Assembly (NCBI RefSeq): GCF_001522545.3
Contig: NC_031773.1
Location: 25,617,685 to 25,681,684, forward strand
Length of the DNA stretch: 64,000 nucleotides
Origin: Parus major
Taxonomy: Eukaryota; Chordata; Aves; Passeriformes; Paridae
Reading direction: 5' to 3'
Shown piece after piece: positions 49,218-61,805 of the stretch. The notes under the pieces are model-generated. The model was not told the origin of the DNA. It worked only from the letters and a program-made list of their open reading frames with translations, and ran no database searches. Numbering within the stretch: position 1 is the stretch's first letter; every line of letters starts with the position of its first letter. Both the position numbers and the translations under genes were made by a program.

Positions 49218-49291
49218 CTCAGGTTGCATTCCTGATATAAACCACCTCAGCAGCCATGTCAGATTGCACATGGGTGTAAGCAGAGCCGGAT
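49218..49291 (+). other. Candidate exon, plus strand (74 nt)
   Basis: A long pyrimidine-rich acceptor (TTTCTTCTGCTACATTGCAC then TTCATATAG) is followed after 74 nt by the donor GAT|GTAAGT. One of three frames is open (SGCIPDINHLSSHVRLHMG). No partner exon is recognised. A second strong donor (AAG|GTAAGTG) follows at about 49348. Confidence 0.15.
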
Positions 49292-52200
49292 GTAAGTGCA
49301 TATACTTGTCAGAATGAATCACTTGGCTGGTTTTATTTAGGCTGAAGGTAAGTGTTAACAAAAGCAGCTTTTGATAGAGGTTAACAAAAGTGATTTGAAG
49401 AATATGTGGACAGCCTATGGTGGATGGGATGGTGAGGAATTTGGCTTAGGAAAGCAGTGTTTTCAAAAATTTTGTGACAGTGTTCTTACTCTGAATTTTG
49501 AAATGGCAGCAGAGAGTCTCACCAAAAAGAGCTAAAGCCATGTGATTTGTCAACAATATCCTTGCATAAAAAGTGTCACTGGGACAGAAAGGATTGGTGA
49601 GAGAGTAGCTCAGGGCCAGAAAAGGCCCTATTAATAGAAGTGATGAGTTGGTAAATGTCAGTGCTAACTGAAATGTGTATGGAAATAAAATGATAGGTAC
49701 TAGAGAGATATTTTTGGATAACTAATGAGGGGATAGAGAAGAAAAAAATAGACTGTATAGTCTTGGAAGATTAAGATAATAATAGTTGTAATAGCGATGG
49801 GAGAAAGGGCCAAAAATTTGAAAGTGAAGATGGGAGACTTGTGTTTAAAGTGACAGTGGCATGCCTAAGGAGAGATATTAACCAGGTATGGGAGATAAGT
49901 TGGTGCAACAGGTAGGTTTATGAGTCATCAGTAGATAGCTTTACAAGCTCTGGGTGGAGGAAAGTGTTTGCAGTCACTGCAAAATGAGAAGAGTGAGGTT
50001 TAGGAACCAGGCTGTAATTTATCATGATCTTATCAGAAGAAAAAATATTTTTTGTAACAGAGTACCAATAACTTTTCTGTATTTATGGCTCTCTTACTAA
50101 AGCTTGTGTCTTCTGGTTTGAAGCATGACAGGAAACAGATGGGGATTTCTTTTATCTAAGCCCACATACACTTCTATTTCTTCAGTAGTAGGATAAGAAA
50201 TGTTATAAATTAAGTTTCTTTCTTCTTAATTGATGGAAGAATGCTTTTTGAAGTTGTTCTTATTACATGTTTGAATTGATCAAGAGCTCTACAAAATACA
50301 AAATGATTAAATTATTCCTCCCTGAAAAGTGGACTTAGAGTAATGATGAGTTCCAGTCAGGGTGCTTTAGAGAAACTAGCAAGCAGCCATAGCTTGGCTC
50401 ACAGTGGGATGTAAAATTTAAATAGAAAATATAAAATCCAGTGTTGAGGATTTCAGAGGAATTGTGTCATGGGTTTTTCATAGACTCACAGATTGCTTCT
50501 TATTAATTAGGCAAATGTGTTACATAGAGAAAAACCTATTATTGTGAAAAAGAAGCAAGGTTTTTATGAACTTTTTAAACAAAATTGCTGTTATTCATGT
50601 GGTACAAAAGGGGATTTTCCTATTTTAATTATATATTGCAGACATTATTTTAATTAGTGTTACTACCTTACAAAATTGTTATATGTGGTTATAACTAATC
50701 ATTATGTATATTAACAAACCAGGAGTTCATTCTGAATATTATATATTCCTATTTTATCCACACAGCCTACGATTCACATGGTGCTCATTGAAGGTAATAA
50801 TAAATTATTTACTTTCTACTGAATATCATAGATACTAAATGTCCATGATATTTAGTTATCAGACTTCTTATATGCATAATTTTAAAATGCATTTTAATAT
50901 AAATGAAAGGTTTTTGTCTCTTCTGTCATGAGATGGGCAGAATGCTCTGGTGGAGCAGGGCTTGAGATGGGCAAGTTCTAAATGTTGATTTTTTTTTTCT
51001 TCCTTAATGTTGTTATGAAACTCCAAACACAACTCATATTTTACTTTAGTTTCTTCACTGTGCAATATGTGACAGCTGAATAAGAGCAACCTAATTTTAA
51101 TAGGCCTTTGAATTTGTTGATGTGAAAAGTTTAGTCTTTTCTAAGATAGGTTTATATTATTGTACTTTTCTCGTGATGTTAAAAAAAGGACAGATGTACT
51201 AATTTCTCTTGCTGTGATATGGGATTTTGGTGTGATTATTGCTCTCTTTTATCATACATATCTCTTTTAGAAAGTACTTGTCAGCAGGAAAAACAAAAAC
51301 CTGAGATCACTTCTGTCAATTTCTTCTATTTAATTTGTGAGAAGATTGCAAAATTTAGTTCTGAAGTTTTTGACAGTGAATTCTTTAGAATTGAATTTTC
51401 TTTGTACTATGGAATATAACTTACATGTTGTCTGGCCACCCTAACTTTCTGCTCTATAGTTCTTTAGCAATTATATAAAAGTTTAGACATATTTGCAAAG
51501 TTCTCAGTTCTTTTTCCATTATTTTAATTTTTCTGGTTTTTCTTTTTTTTTAACTTGACAGATGAAAAGTTTGTGTTGTGTATATATATATATTTTTTTT
51601 TAAATGGATTTTCAGTCTTCTAATAATTTTGTAAGAATATGAACACTGGAGACCCATGATTATTTAAGCATTAATGTTATTTTAATGTTAGGATTTTTCT
51701 TCTCAATACAGCTAAGTAAAGAAATATGGAAATAGTAATTCCTTAATTATCTCACACAGAACTTGTGTTAGTGAATAGGTTTATATGACACTAATAGCAT
51801 TCTCATATTTATTGTCATAAATACATTCTTGAACTGTTCTGTAATGTTATATTTAATTCCATTACATTTATGTCTATTCTTTGCTTTAGTACAAATTTAA
51901 ACCTAGATTTTTGCTACTGTTTGATAACCACAGTGGGGCCACAATTATGGAAACTACATCATCCAACTAATTTTCTAATCCCAGTTACAAAACCAGTCAG
52001 TCCTGGACAGTTTCTACCGAGAAATCAGCATTATTAATGCTTCTCACTGCCCTAGTGACCTCTCAATACACTGACTGGTGCTTATCAGCTAAACTTGACA
52101 TCCACGCTGAAAGTGTTCCAGCTTTTTAGCCATTTGGGAGCTTCCAAAGTGTATAACACAGATCTGTCACGGTGGCATATTGAACTTTGGATATGTCTTA

Positions 52201-53730
52201 GGTTCTCACTTGGCCATTTAAGGCTTTTCATGCCTAGATCTGAATTAGCTACCTTATATGGTTACATTGGTACAATGTGCTGAATGTTTTAAAGAGCCTT
52301 TTCCTAAATTCCCTTAGTTTTGGTGAAAATTTCTTCAGGATCATAATCATTAAACTTCTATAGTCACAGTAGAAATTGATCCACGGGACCTCTTAATACC
52401 ATGTTGATTATTTCTTATCTCTGTTGATTCCCATGATGTCTTAAATTTCTTGGATAATATAAGTAATCTCCTGGATCCTATATTTATGGTACTTAAATAC
52501 TGCACCAATAAAACAGTAATATATGTTAGGAACTTCTCTGTGCAGATTTCTATCTGAGCCTCCACATATGGTTTCTCCTTGTGTGTAGCTTCAATTAGTG
52601 CTGATTTCTGTCCTCCATGGGGGACCGGTTTTGCTTTTATTTTTTTTTTTTCATCTAGAGCTCTTGTATTTGACCACCTGTGGATTCTGTTTATAATAGA
52701 AAGTAGTATATCATGTCAATGTCAGACATGCACAAGTAGTTGAATTCATCTCTTTTGATGACATTATTAAAGCCACTGTTAAACAGAAAACAACAGAAGA
52801 GAATATGTTTTGTTTCTGCCTGTTATTGCATGGATTTCTGAATTTATTTTCATGATTTTTTTGGGTAAACTTTAGCATTTAAACTAAAATAAATAATAGT
52901 GTAATATGCTGGAACAGCCATTGCAGAAATAGTACATTCTCAGAAATATAATGAAATGTCTACATCTTGAAGCATTTTTTATCTCTATTATATTATTTTA
53001 TAAGAATAGCACTTTTACATGGTAATACCTTTAAGAGTTTCAATTTCAAAGTTTTATCTCGACTTTTCATACACCTTTTTATTTTTAATAATTTAGTTTC
53101 CTTTTCTGCATATTAGGAAACCTAACAAATATATTTCAAGATAGAAAAAAATCCAAGAGTCTTCTTTCTTTTCTCTGTTATTATCCCTTTTAGTTTTTAA
53201 GAACAGGAGTGAACTACTTTCTAGGCTTTACAAGCAGGTTGAATCTTCTCTGGTGTGTAGGTGTTATTAGTACTTTCAACAGTCTCAACACTTACTAGAG
53301 TTATTTTAATGCCACAGAACAGGACTTGTTAGACTCCTACAGTACTATGAAATAAGCTGTAAAAATGTCTGTATTACTTAGAAAAATTACAAGTGCATAG
53401 GCAGAGCTTAACATTTATTTGACTGCAGTCTTTCTAGTTTTCGTAGAATTAACAGTATGATTTCTAATGTCTAAATTATGCAGATTCAGACTGATAGTAC
53501 TGTAGTACCAGGCAACATCTTATTTGGGAACATTCTCTAGCATTTCAGTTTCTAAAAATTAATTTTTGCTGAGTACTTCTTTATCTTGCCGTGCTACTTG
53601 TCACTGTGTGAGGAGATGCTACTGCAAGTTTGCCTCCTTCTGCTGTAACTTCAGTGTCTCCAAGGCAATACCATTTGGCCATTGTATTCACTTTTAGAGT
53701 TCTTCCTGTTCTCCCACAACACCCATGTAA
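49292..53730. other. AT-rich unique sequence
   Basis: No gene is recognised. A TA dinucleotide run lies at 51581-51592 and T-runs are frequent. Confidence 0.5.
51581..51592. repeat. (TA)6 followed by T-run
   Basis: Six TA units, then TTTTTTTTT. Confidence 0.85.
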
Positions 53731-53750
53731 AAGCCAAATGCATTTGGCTT
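53731..53750. repeat. Perfect 20-bp palindrome
   Basis: AAGCCAAATGCATTTGGCTT equals its own reverse complement. It lies within a 102-codon minus frame (53581-53889) and about 80 bp from an octamer word, ATGCAAAT (near 53828). Each half carries GCCAAAT/ATTTGGC, close to an NFI half site, so dimer binding is possible. Confidence 0.9.
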
Positions 53751-54199
53751 GATAATAAATGTGACTGTATTGCTTAAAACAGAAGGAACAGTGCTTCAGT
53801 GGCTGTATAGGAAGCCTGGGATGCATATGCAAATGAAGCGTATAAAGTAGGTGGTGTGAATGATCCCCAGCTTGAAATACTCTTTCCAAAGGTCAAACCC
53901 TTAATGTGTTGTCACCTTCAATTAAAATACATACTGATGTGTTGAAACCACTGGTAACACAGCATGCTATTGTTTTTCAAAGATAATATATAGCAGTTCA
54001 TGGTTCTTTTAAGTTTTGAGTGAAACCACCTTCATGAGTATTTTCTTTTGCAATGAGTGCACTGTAGGAGAATCTGTAGTTGTGCATCTGGAGAGACAAG
54101 TGAGATGTATGTCTCTGATTTTCAGGATTCTGCTGAAAATCAATTGCTGCTGATTTTTTATCTGGCAGCTTGCCCTTGGCTCTCTCAAGGAGGTCCCAA

Positions 54200-54242
54200 A
54201 TGATCCATCAGGACAATCCCAGATGATCCATCAGGACAATCC
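54200..54242 (+). repeat. Local tandem duplication, 23-bp period
   Basis: ATGATCCATCAGGACAATCC occurs at 54200-54219 and again at 54223-54242, followed by a partial third copy (ATCAGGAG). The 116-codon plus frame at 54223-54573 starts inside the second copy. Confidence 0.9.
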
Positions 54243-54739
54243 ATCAGGAGAGTGTTTGTGGTGGTTGTCTGTTTGCACTGGTGACACAAATAGCCCACAG
54301 CTTGTAGATAACCTCAGTGAGGTAGATAAGGACAATCTCCACTTCATGAGATATAAAGTTTACAGAAGCACAAACAGCATGGAAAAAAGCCGTTCATTAG
54401 TTGTGATTACTTTGATTAATAGGAGGGAGTGGGATAATTGGATATTTCATGTGGATTTAATGAAAATGGAAGAAACCACTGAATTACAATGGCAAGTTTT
54501 TATGAAAGTCTTTATGCTGAAAGTGATAAGGGGAGGACAATTGATAAAAATATTAAACAACTCCAACCATTAATTTTGTAGTTTAGTGAGTTGTAGGTTA
54601 TACTGCTACCTCAAACATTGCTTGATCTTGGTCAGGGAGGTCATAACCAGTATAACTCTAAACTGATGCATAAATGTAAGCATGTTATACATCCTATTGA
54701 AAGCAAATGTATTCTTTCAGTCACTGGTCAAAGTAGGCC

Positions 54740-54960
54740 ACCTTAGCCATCTAAAGAGAGCCCCACAGGGCAAGTTGGCAGCCATGAATGAACTGAAGAC
54801 AGCTCAAGGGCAGACAAGGGGGGACACCCCCACTGCTGCAGGACCCATGGTGACACAGACTTTCACAGCTGGCTATGTCCAGGGACATGCTTCTGGAAGG
54901 TCAAACTCATATATAGGAGACAGGAGTAGCAGAACTTGTGAGTCTTTTTGGGGGTCTTGT
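54740..54960 (+). mobile_element. GC-rich segment, possible LTR remnant
   Basis: The segment is clearly GC-richer than its flanks. It ends with a TATA-like CATATATAGGAG, then a G/T-rich stretch (CTTTTTGGGGGTCTTGTTGC), a layout like U3/R of an avian LTR. No TG...CA ends or target duplication were found. A 109-codon plus frame crosses it without a recognisable domain. It could equally be unrelated unique sequence. Confidence 0.25.
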
Positions 54961-57208
54961 TGCTTCTTTTGTCATTTTAACAAAAAAACTTGTTTTTTTA
55001 TCAGTATCTAAAAAAGTCTGTCTTCTCTATTCCTTTTCCAGTTGAATGTGTACTTTAGTCACCACAATAGTCTAGGAAAATCATCCATGTTTGCTTTAAA
55101 AAGAGGAAGGACTCACTCAAAGGTCAATTTATCCCATCCTGGAATAGATAGTTAATGTTGGTGGTTTTAAACCCCCTGCAATGTGTTGCCTTTTGTAGTT
55201 CAATTAATCAAGAAGAAAACCACACATAGCTGTGAAAAGAGCTATCTTTCAGTCACAAGATTCTCTTCAGTCCAGGCAAACAAACCCGTGATTAACTGTG
55301 GCATTTGTGTTCTCTCCAGAAGTTTCAGTTATCTGTAGTTCAGCTTTGGAAACAAAGTAATTTCTTCAGTATTCATTGCATGGATATCATATAATGAGTT
55401 TTAGAAAAATAATTCAGGAAATTATTTTTTTATATTCATATATCTTTTGAAGACTTATTTAAAAGTGTGAATTAAAAAAAGATATTTCTTAACCTTCAGT
55501 CTTCTGTTTCTGTGTGAAGACAACTTAGAAAATTAAATGAAAATAAACAGATCTAATCTTGCATTCACATCTGATACAGCTAAGAAAGGACTTTTATTTT
55601 CTGTAATTAATTTTCTCTAAATTTCTGGCACCTTGGCCAGTGAGATTTGACAGTTTTCAGGCATTTATGCATAGAAGATTTTTACCTCTAAATGAAATTG
55701 TTTAATTGTAAGTTTTTGTCCTCATTCATGACTTGAAATGTGTATTGGAAATCTAGCTGAATAGAGATACAGTTGTTTGTAAATTGTTATAAGATTTTGA
55801 AAAAAAATCTTTGCATTTTGTTTTCAAAAGGGAGTTACTTTTCAAGTTGTGATAATTATTGATTTGTTGATGGAAGAATCATCTCTCATTGTGTCTCAGA
55901 GTTCAGGAAATACAGTAGGGCATATAAACCTTACAGACACAGCCTCAACAGATCTCCATTCCTCTCTCATGAAAAATACATTTATTTTCATGAAGTACGT
56001 TGACAGGTAGATGGATTGAATATAAATGGATGTGCATATAAGCTTTTCTGTCTCAGCTGGGCAATTAAAACATAAGACAGAATATTGGATTCTTTAAAAT
56101 TCTTTATTAAAATAGAGAAGTGACAGAACATTGACAAATGTTTCCTTTTGATTGCTTTTGATTTCATTAAGAGTTGAAACTGTGGAGACCAAAACTTTCG
56201 GAATAGTTTTTTTGCTTCCATATCTAGAGTAAATATTACTAAATATATCTATGTTTTTTTTTTTTTGCTAGCAATATTGCCTACAACCAGCTCTCTTTAG
56301 AAAATGTAATTTATTATTGATTTTATTTTGTTATTCTGTTTGAAAATCCAGAGGCAGAATGTGTCAACAACTTGTTCTTGCTACATCCAACCAACCTCTT
56401 TTTGAAGATATTGTCAAATCAAGAAAAGACTTGTACATTCATGGAGTAGGTCCAGATTAGTTTTTCAGGTGTTATGGTAAATTGGTGAAGAAATGTTTTT
56501 ATTTATCTAATACTTTGAAATGCTCTGTGTGATTGTCCATCTTATTGCTTTAGCTTAGTATAAAAATTGCATAGTTAACAGCATAGTTAACATATGTGAA
56601 TTATATTTCATAAGTATCTTTTGTCATTTTGACTTGCTTTACTTGGCTTTCAGTTGCAATATAACAATATTACAAGATCTTGATATAAATAAGAATGACA
56701 GAAGATTGGACCCTATTAAGATAAGAATCATATATTTCTACTTCCTGGACTCCATACGTATTTTCAGATTTCCTTTTTAAGTATTTGGGTATCAAATATT
56801 TAAATTAAGCCTTTTGAAGTTGAATTTTCTTCTGGTAGGCCTTTTTAAAATTTCAGATGTAGAATATATGCAATGAGTAAAATTGAATTAGGTAGAAAAG
56901 GCATTTGTAGTAAAGATGTATTTCAGTGGAGTTTTAAAATCAGCTACATTATAAGCTGTCTGTTCACAAGTCACAGTTCTGTCTCTTGTAGTGCTATTAC
57001 ATATCAGCTAATAAAACTTGGATTGTTCTTCTGCCCTCAGAGTTAAATTTCAGAAGTATAGCAGATGAGACATTATTAGACATTAATTTTTGTTTATGGT
57101 CTTCCAAACCTGATAGTACTGAGATTTTTAGGATGTATCTTTTGGACCAGATGTTTCTGATGTTTCCTGGGTAAGGCTTTCTACTAGCCAGTAAGAAAAA
57201 GTACTTAC
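54961..57208. other. AT-rich unique sequence, nothing recognised
   Basis: Short frames and T-runs only. Confidence 0.55.
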
Positions 57209-57277
57209 CTGGTTTTGATTGCCAGCATGTTGGAGTTGTGAGGTATATCTGGTACCCTCTATAGTTCTTAAAATATG
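57209..57277 (-). other. Candidate exon with strong splice sites, minus strand (69 nt)
   Basis: The minus strand shows a good acceptor (CTTGTGCCTGTGTGCTAACAG) and a consensus donor (CCAG|GTAAGTAC) 69 nt apart. Two of three frames are open. The in-phase one gives 23 codons (HILRTIEGTRYTSQLQ and on). It may be an exon of a coding or non-coding transcript. No partner exon is recognised. Confidence 0.25.
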
Positions 57278-58639
57278 CTGTTAGCACACAGGCACAAGAG
57301 TGGTGCAGATTTAAATTATATGAAATGCAGATGAGACAGTTTTATTGCAAAATAATGTGGATTTCAGAAACAAAAATGAATTCTGTCAAAATTCCAGGAA
57401 TGAAGAAGTAATGGTCATTAGCAGGATTTTGATGAAAACTAAAGAAATAAGAATAAAGGACAAACATTTTGTGAGGAAAGTTCAAGTCTGATATAATGAG
57501 GGTGATCTGAGAACAAGAAAAAATCTGTTCTAAAATATCTGTTAGTTAAGAAGATTTATCTAGTTTTATCTACCAGCTTGGAAGAAAGTACTTTTTAAAT
57601 CAAAGCTAATTCTCATTTGGATGACATTTTAATAAAAATAGTTATAGTGAATCTAATTATTAAACTTATATCATAATATTTAAATGATTCTAGCCTCCAT
57701 TGGTATTTCAGTTCCTGCAGTATTTAAAAGCTATGAAAAAAACCCGAGAAATAGATTTAATATAGAAAAAATTATCATGCTGTGTAAAATTATAGGATCA
57801 TAAAAATATTATTTGATGTACTCTTTAAAAAGAGACACTGAGTACTAAGCTACTTATATGAATGGATTTGTTTGTGTTCTTAGTTTGAAACAGATGCCAG
57901 CTGCATATTAATCCATGGAAATCTATGTTATGGACCTAAAATGTTGACTCCATCAGATCAGATGAGACTATGTAAAACTTGCCCTCTTAGGACATAAGGT
58001 CCTATGAAGGTCTGATTGCTTCACTGATAAACAGATTTCTTTCAGCCCTTCCTGGATCTGCTGAAAGTAGCAATATTAATAAAAACATGCTGGCACATAT
58101 TTTGGTTTTGGCCAACATCCTTGCTGCGTACTGAGTGTGCAGCATGCTTGTTGCTAATGTGTTCTGTATTTTCACTGCTGATACCCTTCAATGGCTGTGC
58201 TGTCTCATACTACAGCCCAACATTCTTTTGCTTGGGGAGATACACCAAGCATTCTTAAAAAATGCTAAAAGGCTTTTAAAGAAGTGGTTTTGCTGAAGGA
58301 CTAATTTATTAAATATAAGACAAATCTCAAAAGACAAATCCACTCATTAACAGTTTATAGCTCAATCATTTATTTGAGAAGTGGTCTTATGCTAGGTTTT
58401 AAGAGTCAGATGTAGACAGTGTATATTGCATAAACTGAAAAAAAGAGCTATTTTAAAAATGTCTAATTGAAATGGACAAGCTAGTTTATTTCTTTAATCC
58501 TCATAAAGTCTTAAAAGAAAAACATAGACTTAAAACTGTAGCATTCAGCATTCTGATGTTTTCTGTTCACACATGTTCTTCAGTGCATAATAGTAACTTT
58601 ATTTTCTCATGGAGCATATAAACTGAGGCATAGCCCCCA
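57278..58639. other. AT-rich unique sequence, nothing recognised
   Basis: Short frames only. Confidence 0.55.
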
Positions 58640-58820
58640 GTAGTAAGGTGATGAGTGTTTAAAGCATTTATGAATAAAGCTACATCAAAGGGTAATTAGG
58701 TGATTATAATGGTAATTTCTTTGAGAGAGCTAATTTAAAAAACTCAATTGCTCCCGAGCCTAATTATTTTAGTAATGCAACATGTTAGCTATCTCAAATT
58801 TGTTGCAGCCAGCTACAATT
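58640..58820. promoter_or_regulatory. Candidate conserved non-coding element
   Basis: There is a dense run of homeodomain- and TCF-like words: CATCAAAGGGTAATTAGG, TGATTATAATGGTAATTTC, GAGCTAATTTAAA and GAGCCTAATTATTTTAGTAA. CATCAAAGG is the TCF/LEF consensus. Evidence is motif composition only. Confidence 0.25.
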
Positions 58821-60824
58821 TTAAAAAAAAAAAAAGGAATTATGAAATTTGAGATTTCTATGTCACATCCAAGAGGAAGCTTTTACTATATTTTGATCTT
58901 AGTAATTTTATTTTTATGTACTTTTTGGCTCATAACCAGATTTTGAGAATTTTTTTCATGATTATATACTCTTGTGCCATATGTGAATGCCAGAATATTT
59001 TGATGTGTTGTATGGTAGTTGCACAAGCGTCTGCTCACTTTTATTTCAGAGGTGACAGGCAGTGGTGCATCAGCTTCCATTGACATCCTCTGTTATAACT
59101 TGTGTAGTTGTGACGGCAGGTCTAATTTATGTCTTTATCTAGGCAATCTGTTGTGATCTCAGTGCTGCAGAAATACTGGGATGCATGCAGTTTGTGGTGG
59201 TTTGGCATTTAGGAAAAAAATTGGAAAACACCATGTTTTCCAGGTTGCAAGTTGATGTTTCTTTGTGACATCACCAGTTATAGTTATATAGTTATAGGTA
59301 TATAAATCAATAAAATAAGTTTTTGTTTATTTTTTTACAGATAAAGCTTAAGCTCTTCATCTTATAATAAACACTTCCCTGATATCATATCACTCTGAAA
59401 TACAGGAAGGTGCAAGAAAATAAATTAGTTTTCCTGGTTTCTATACCAGGACAGCTTTGTCATCTTTACCTCATTTAATTTCATAAGTAGAATTCCAGAT
59501 TGCCAATCTACTTTGGTCAGTTGTTTGTTGGTGATGCCAGAATTTCATTACTTATTAATGATTTCTCATGGTGCTTTAGACACAGTTATTTTCTGTTTTC
59601 CCAGTCACAGATAAAATCAGAGAGGAGGAAACATAGTTTTGTGATATCAGAGCATGTCTTTCTTGTCTGCTGTAAAACTATAGAAAAAAAAATTAGACAG
59701 CATTTCAGGAATAATATTTAAATTTCTGATGCATAACTATTTAAGCCATGGTGAAAGGAAAAAAAAAAGCATAGAACAAAAATTATTTTTTTTCTTCCCT
59801 TTGAACTCAGTTTTAGCTTCTTAGATCACCTAATAGAAAAATGTTGATGTCCCATCTTTCCATTTTGTAATCTGATGGTAACACTCTCACTGATGTCAGT
59901 TAAGGCCGTGATAATATGTAGAGAACATTCTACATATTGTAGAGAACATTGAATTATTTTTCCATGAAAATTCAAGGAGTGAGAGAAGCACTGAAATTAG
60001 CATGTAACAGTATGTATTACTTAACTCAGTGTGATCACTGATAACCATTTTATAATGCTTATATTCATCCTCAAAAATGCTGTTAGCTGTATCAGCCTAG
60101 AAAAGTGATTAAGTCTTTTTTTTTTTTCCTGTGATTGTCGTAATCCTAGATTGTATATATCAGCGAAAAGGACTTCATACCTTTATTAAAACCTCAGTAT
60201 CTGCATTTATATTTATAATGTTAGAAACATAACATTGAAACCTGCAAGTTGTGAAGGATAAAAAGTCATGTTTAAATAGAGAAACTAAATTACTCCTTCC
60301 AAGAGCCAATAAAACTGAAAAGCATTCACTGTAAAAGTGATAAAACCTTACGAGTACCATTTTATTAAAACTACTATCCTTTTTCCTGATGGAGCTGGAT
60401 TACTTAAAGGATAGTCTAGTGACATTTTATGTCTTGCAAGGGGTTTATGTCTAAGGTGAGGTCTCCTGAAATTAATACAGTCATTAATACTACTATCTGA
60501 ATGAATCTGTTGAATATTTTTAACTCTTTGAGTACCCACATACCTTGACTGAGCTATAGTGAAGATGTGTTGACAGACAAGAAGGCAAGAGAAGAGGATA
60601 GTGATGGGTAGGCAGACAATGATTTGGATGGAACAAATAATGGAAAAGAGTCAACTGTTGTGTGTGAACTGCCCAACACTGGTATGAAAGGAAGAAGAAT
60701 GAGATCCAGAGGACAAACCCTTCTCTTGGTTTGAAAGAGAGAAAAGCACAGGAAGTTAAGAATAAAAGTGTGTGTCATCTGACACTAGTAAAAGTTCTTT
60801 TCGATATCAGTGATCAGACACCTA
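58821..60824. other. AT-rich unique sequence with a small repeat
   Basis: No gene is recognised. At 59916-59950 an inverted repeat (ATGTAGA-GAACAT-TCTACAT) overlaps a 13-bp direct repeat (TGTAGAGAACATT, period 21). Confidence 0.5.
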
Positions 60825-61805
60825 TGACTGAACTGAGTTTTCATGACCAGGTTTTGGTAGCAGGGGGGCTGAAGGAATAGCTTCTGACAAAAGGTGCAAG
60901 AAGCTTCTCCCATGTCCAACAGGGCCAATGCCAGCTGACTCCAAGACAGGCGTGCTGCTGGCTGAGGCTGAGCCCATCCATGACGGTGATAGTGCCTCTG
61001 GAATAACAGATTTAAGGGGGAAAAATCCTGCTGAATGGGAACTTCAGCTGGAGAAAGCAGCAAGGCTGTGTGAGAAAAACCACTCTGCAGACACCCAGTG
61101 AGGAAGTGTAGTGAATAAGGAGGAGGAGGTAGCAGCTCCTGGTGAGTCAGGCTTCCCTCTGCAGCCCATGGAGGTCCATGGTGGAGCAGAGATCCACCTG
61201 CAGCCCACAGAGGACCCCCCACTGAAGCAGGTGAATGCCTGAAGGAGTCTTTGATCCTCTGAGAAGCCTGTGCTGGAGCAGGCTCCTGGAGAGATCCATG
61301 TAGAGGAGCCCATGCTGGATCGGGTATTCTAGGATGTGGGGGAACCACGGTGGAGTAGTGTGTTCCTGAAGGACTGCACCCCGTGGAGGGGACAAACACT
61401 GCTGCAGGGGAAGAGTGTGAAGAGTATGTTCCTGAAGAGGAAGGGGTGGCAGAGACAATGTGTGATAAACTGACTGCAGCCTCCATTTGTGGTCCCCCTG
61501 TGCCACTAGAGGGGAGTTGACAGAGAATTTGAGAGTGAAAGTAGGCCCAGGAAGATGGGGGGTGTAGGAGAAAGGTGTTCTAAGATTTGGTTTTACTTCT
61601 CATTATTCATTATCTATTCGATTTGAGTGGTAACAAACTAATTTCCCCATGTTGGGTCTGTTTTGCCTGTAATGGTATTTACTGAATGATCTCTCCCTGT
61701 CCTTATTTCAGTTCATGAGCCTTTCGTTCCTGTCCAACTGAGGAGGGGAGTGATAGGGTGGCTTTTGTGACCACCTGACTTTCAGTCAGGGTCAGCCCAA
61801 CAAAA
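60825..61805 (+). mobile_element. Endogenous retrovirus LTR, plus strand, probably solo
   Basis: The long GC-rich block has the order I know from a common avian ERV LTR family. A left part with GGTTTTGGTAGCAGGGGGGC and CTTCTCCCATGTCCAACAGG is followed by a degenerate TATA (AACAGATTTAAGGGGG, 61005-61020). Next come internal imperfect repeats built on CTGCAGCCCA and GTGCTGGAGCAGG. The right part has TGATCTCTCCCTGTCCTTAT and CTGAGGAGGGGAGTGATAG near the 3' end. The ends are eroded: a TG at 60825 or 60834 and CA at about 61802 are plausible, but no target duplication was found. No viral genes adjoin it. The subfamily is not assigned. Confidence 0.75.

Noticed and set aside
54223..54573. 116-codon plus frame
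   Set aside because: It begins inside a local tandem duplication and has no recognisable domain.
60785..61486. 233-codon minus-strand open frame as a gene
   Set aside because: It lies antisense across a recognisable LTR, is Pro/Ser/His-rich with no domain, and its codons follow the LTR repeats.
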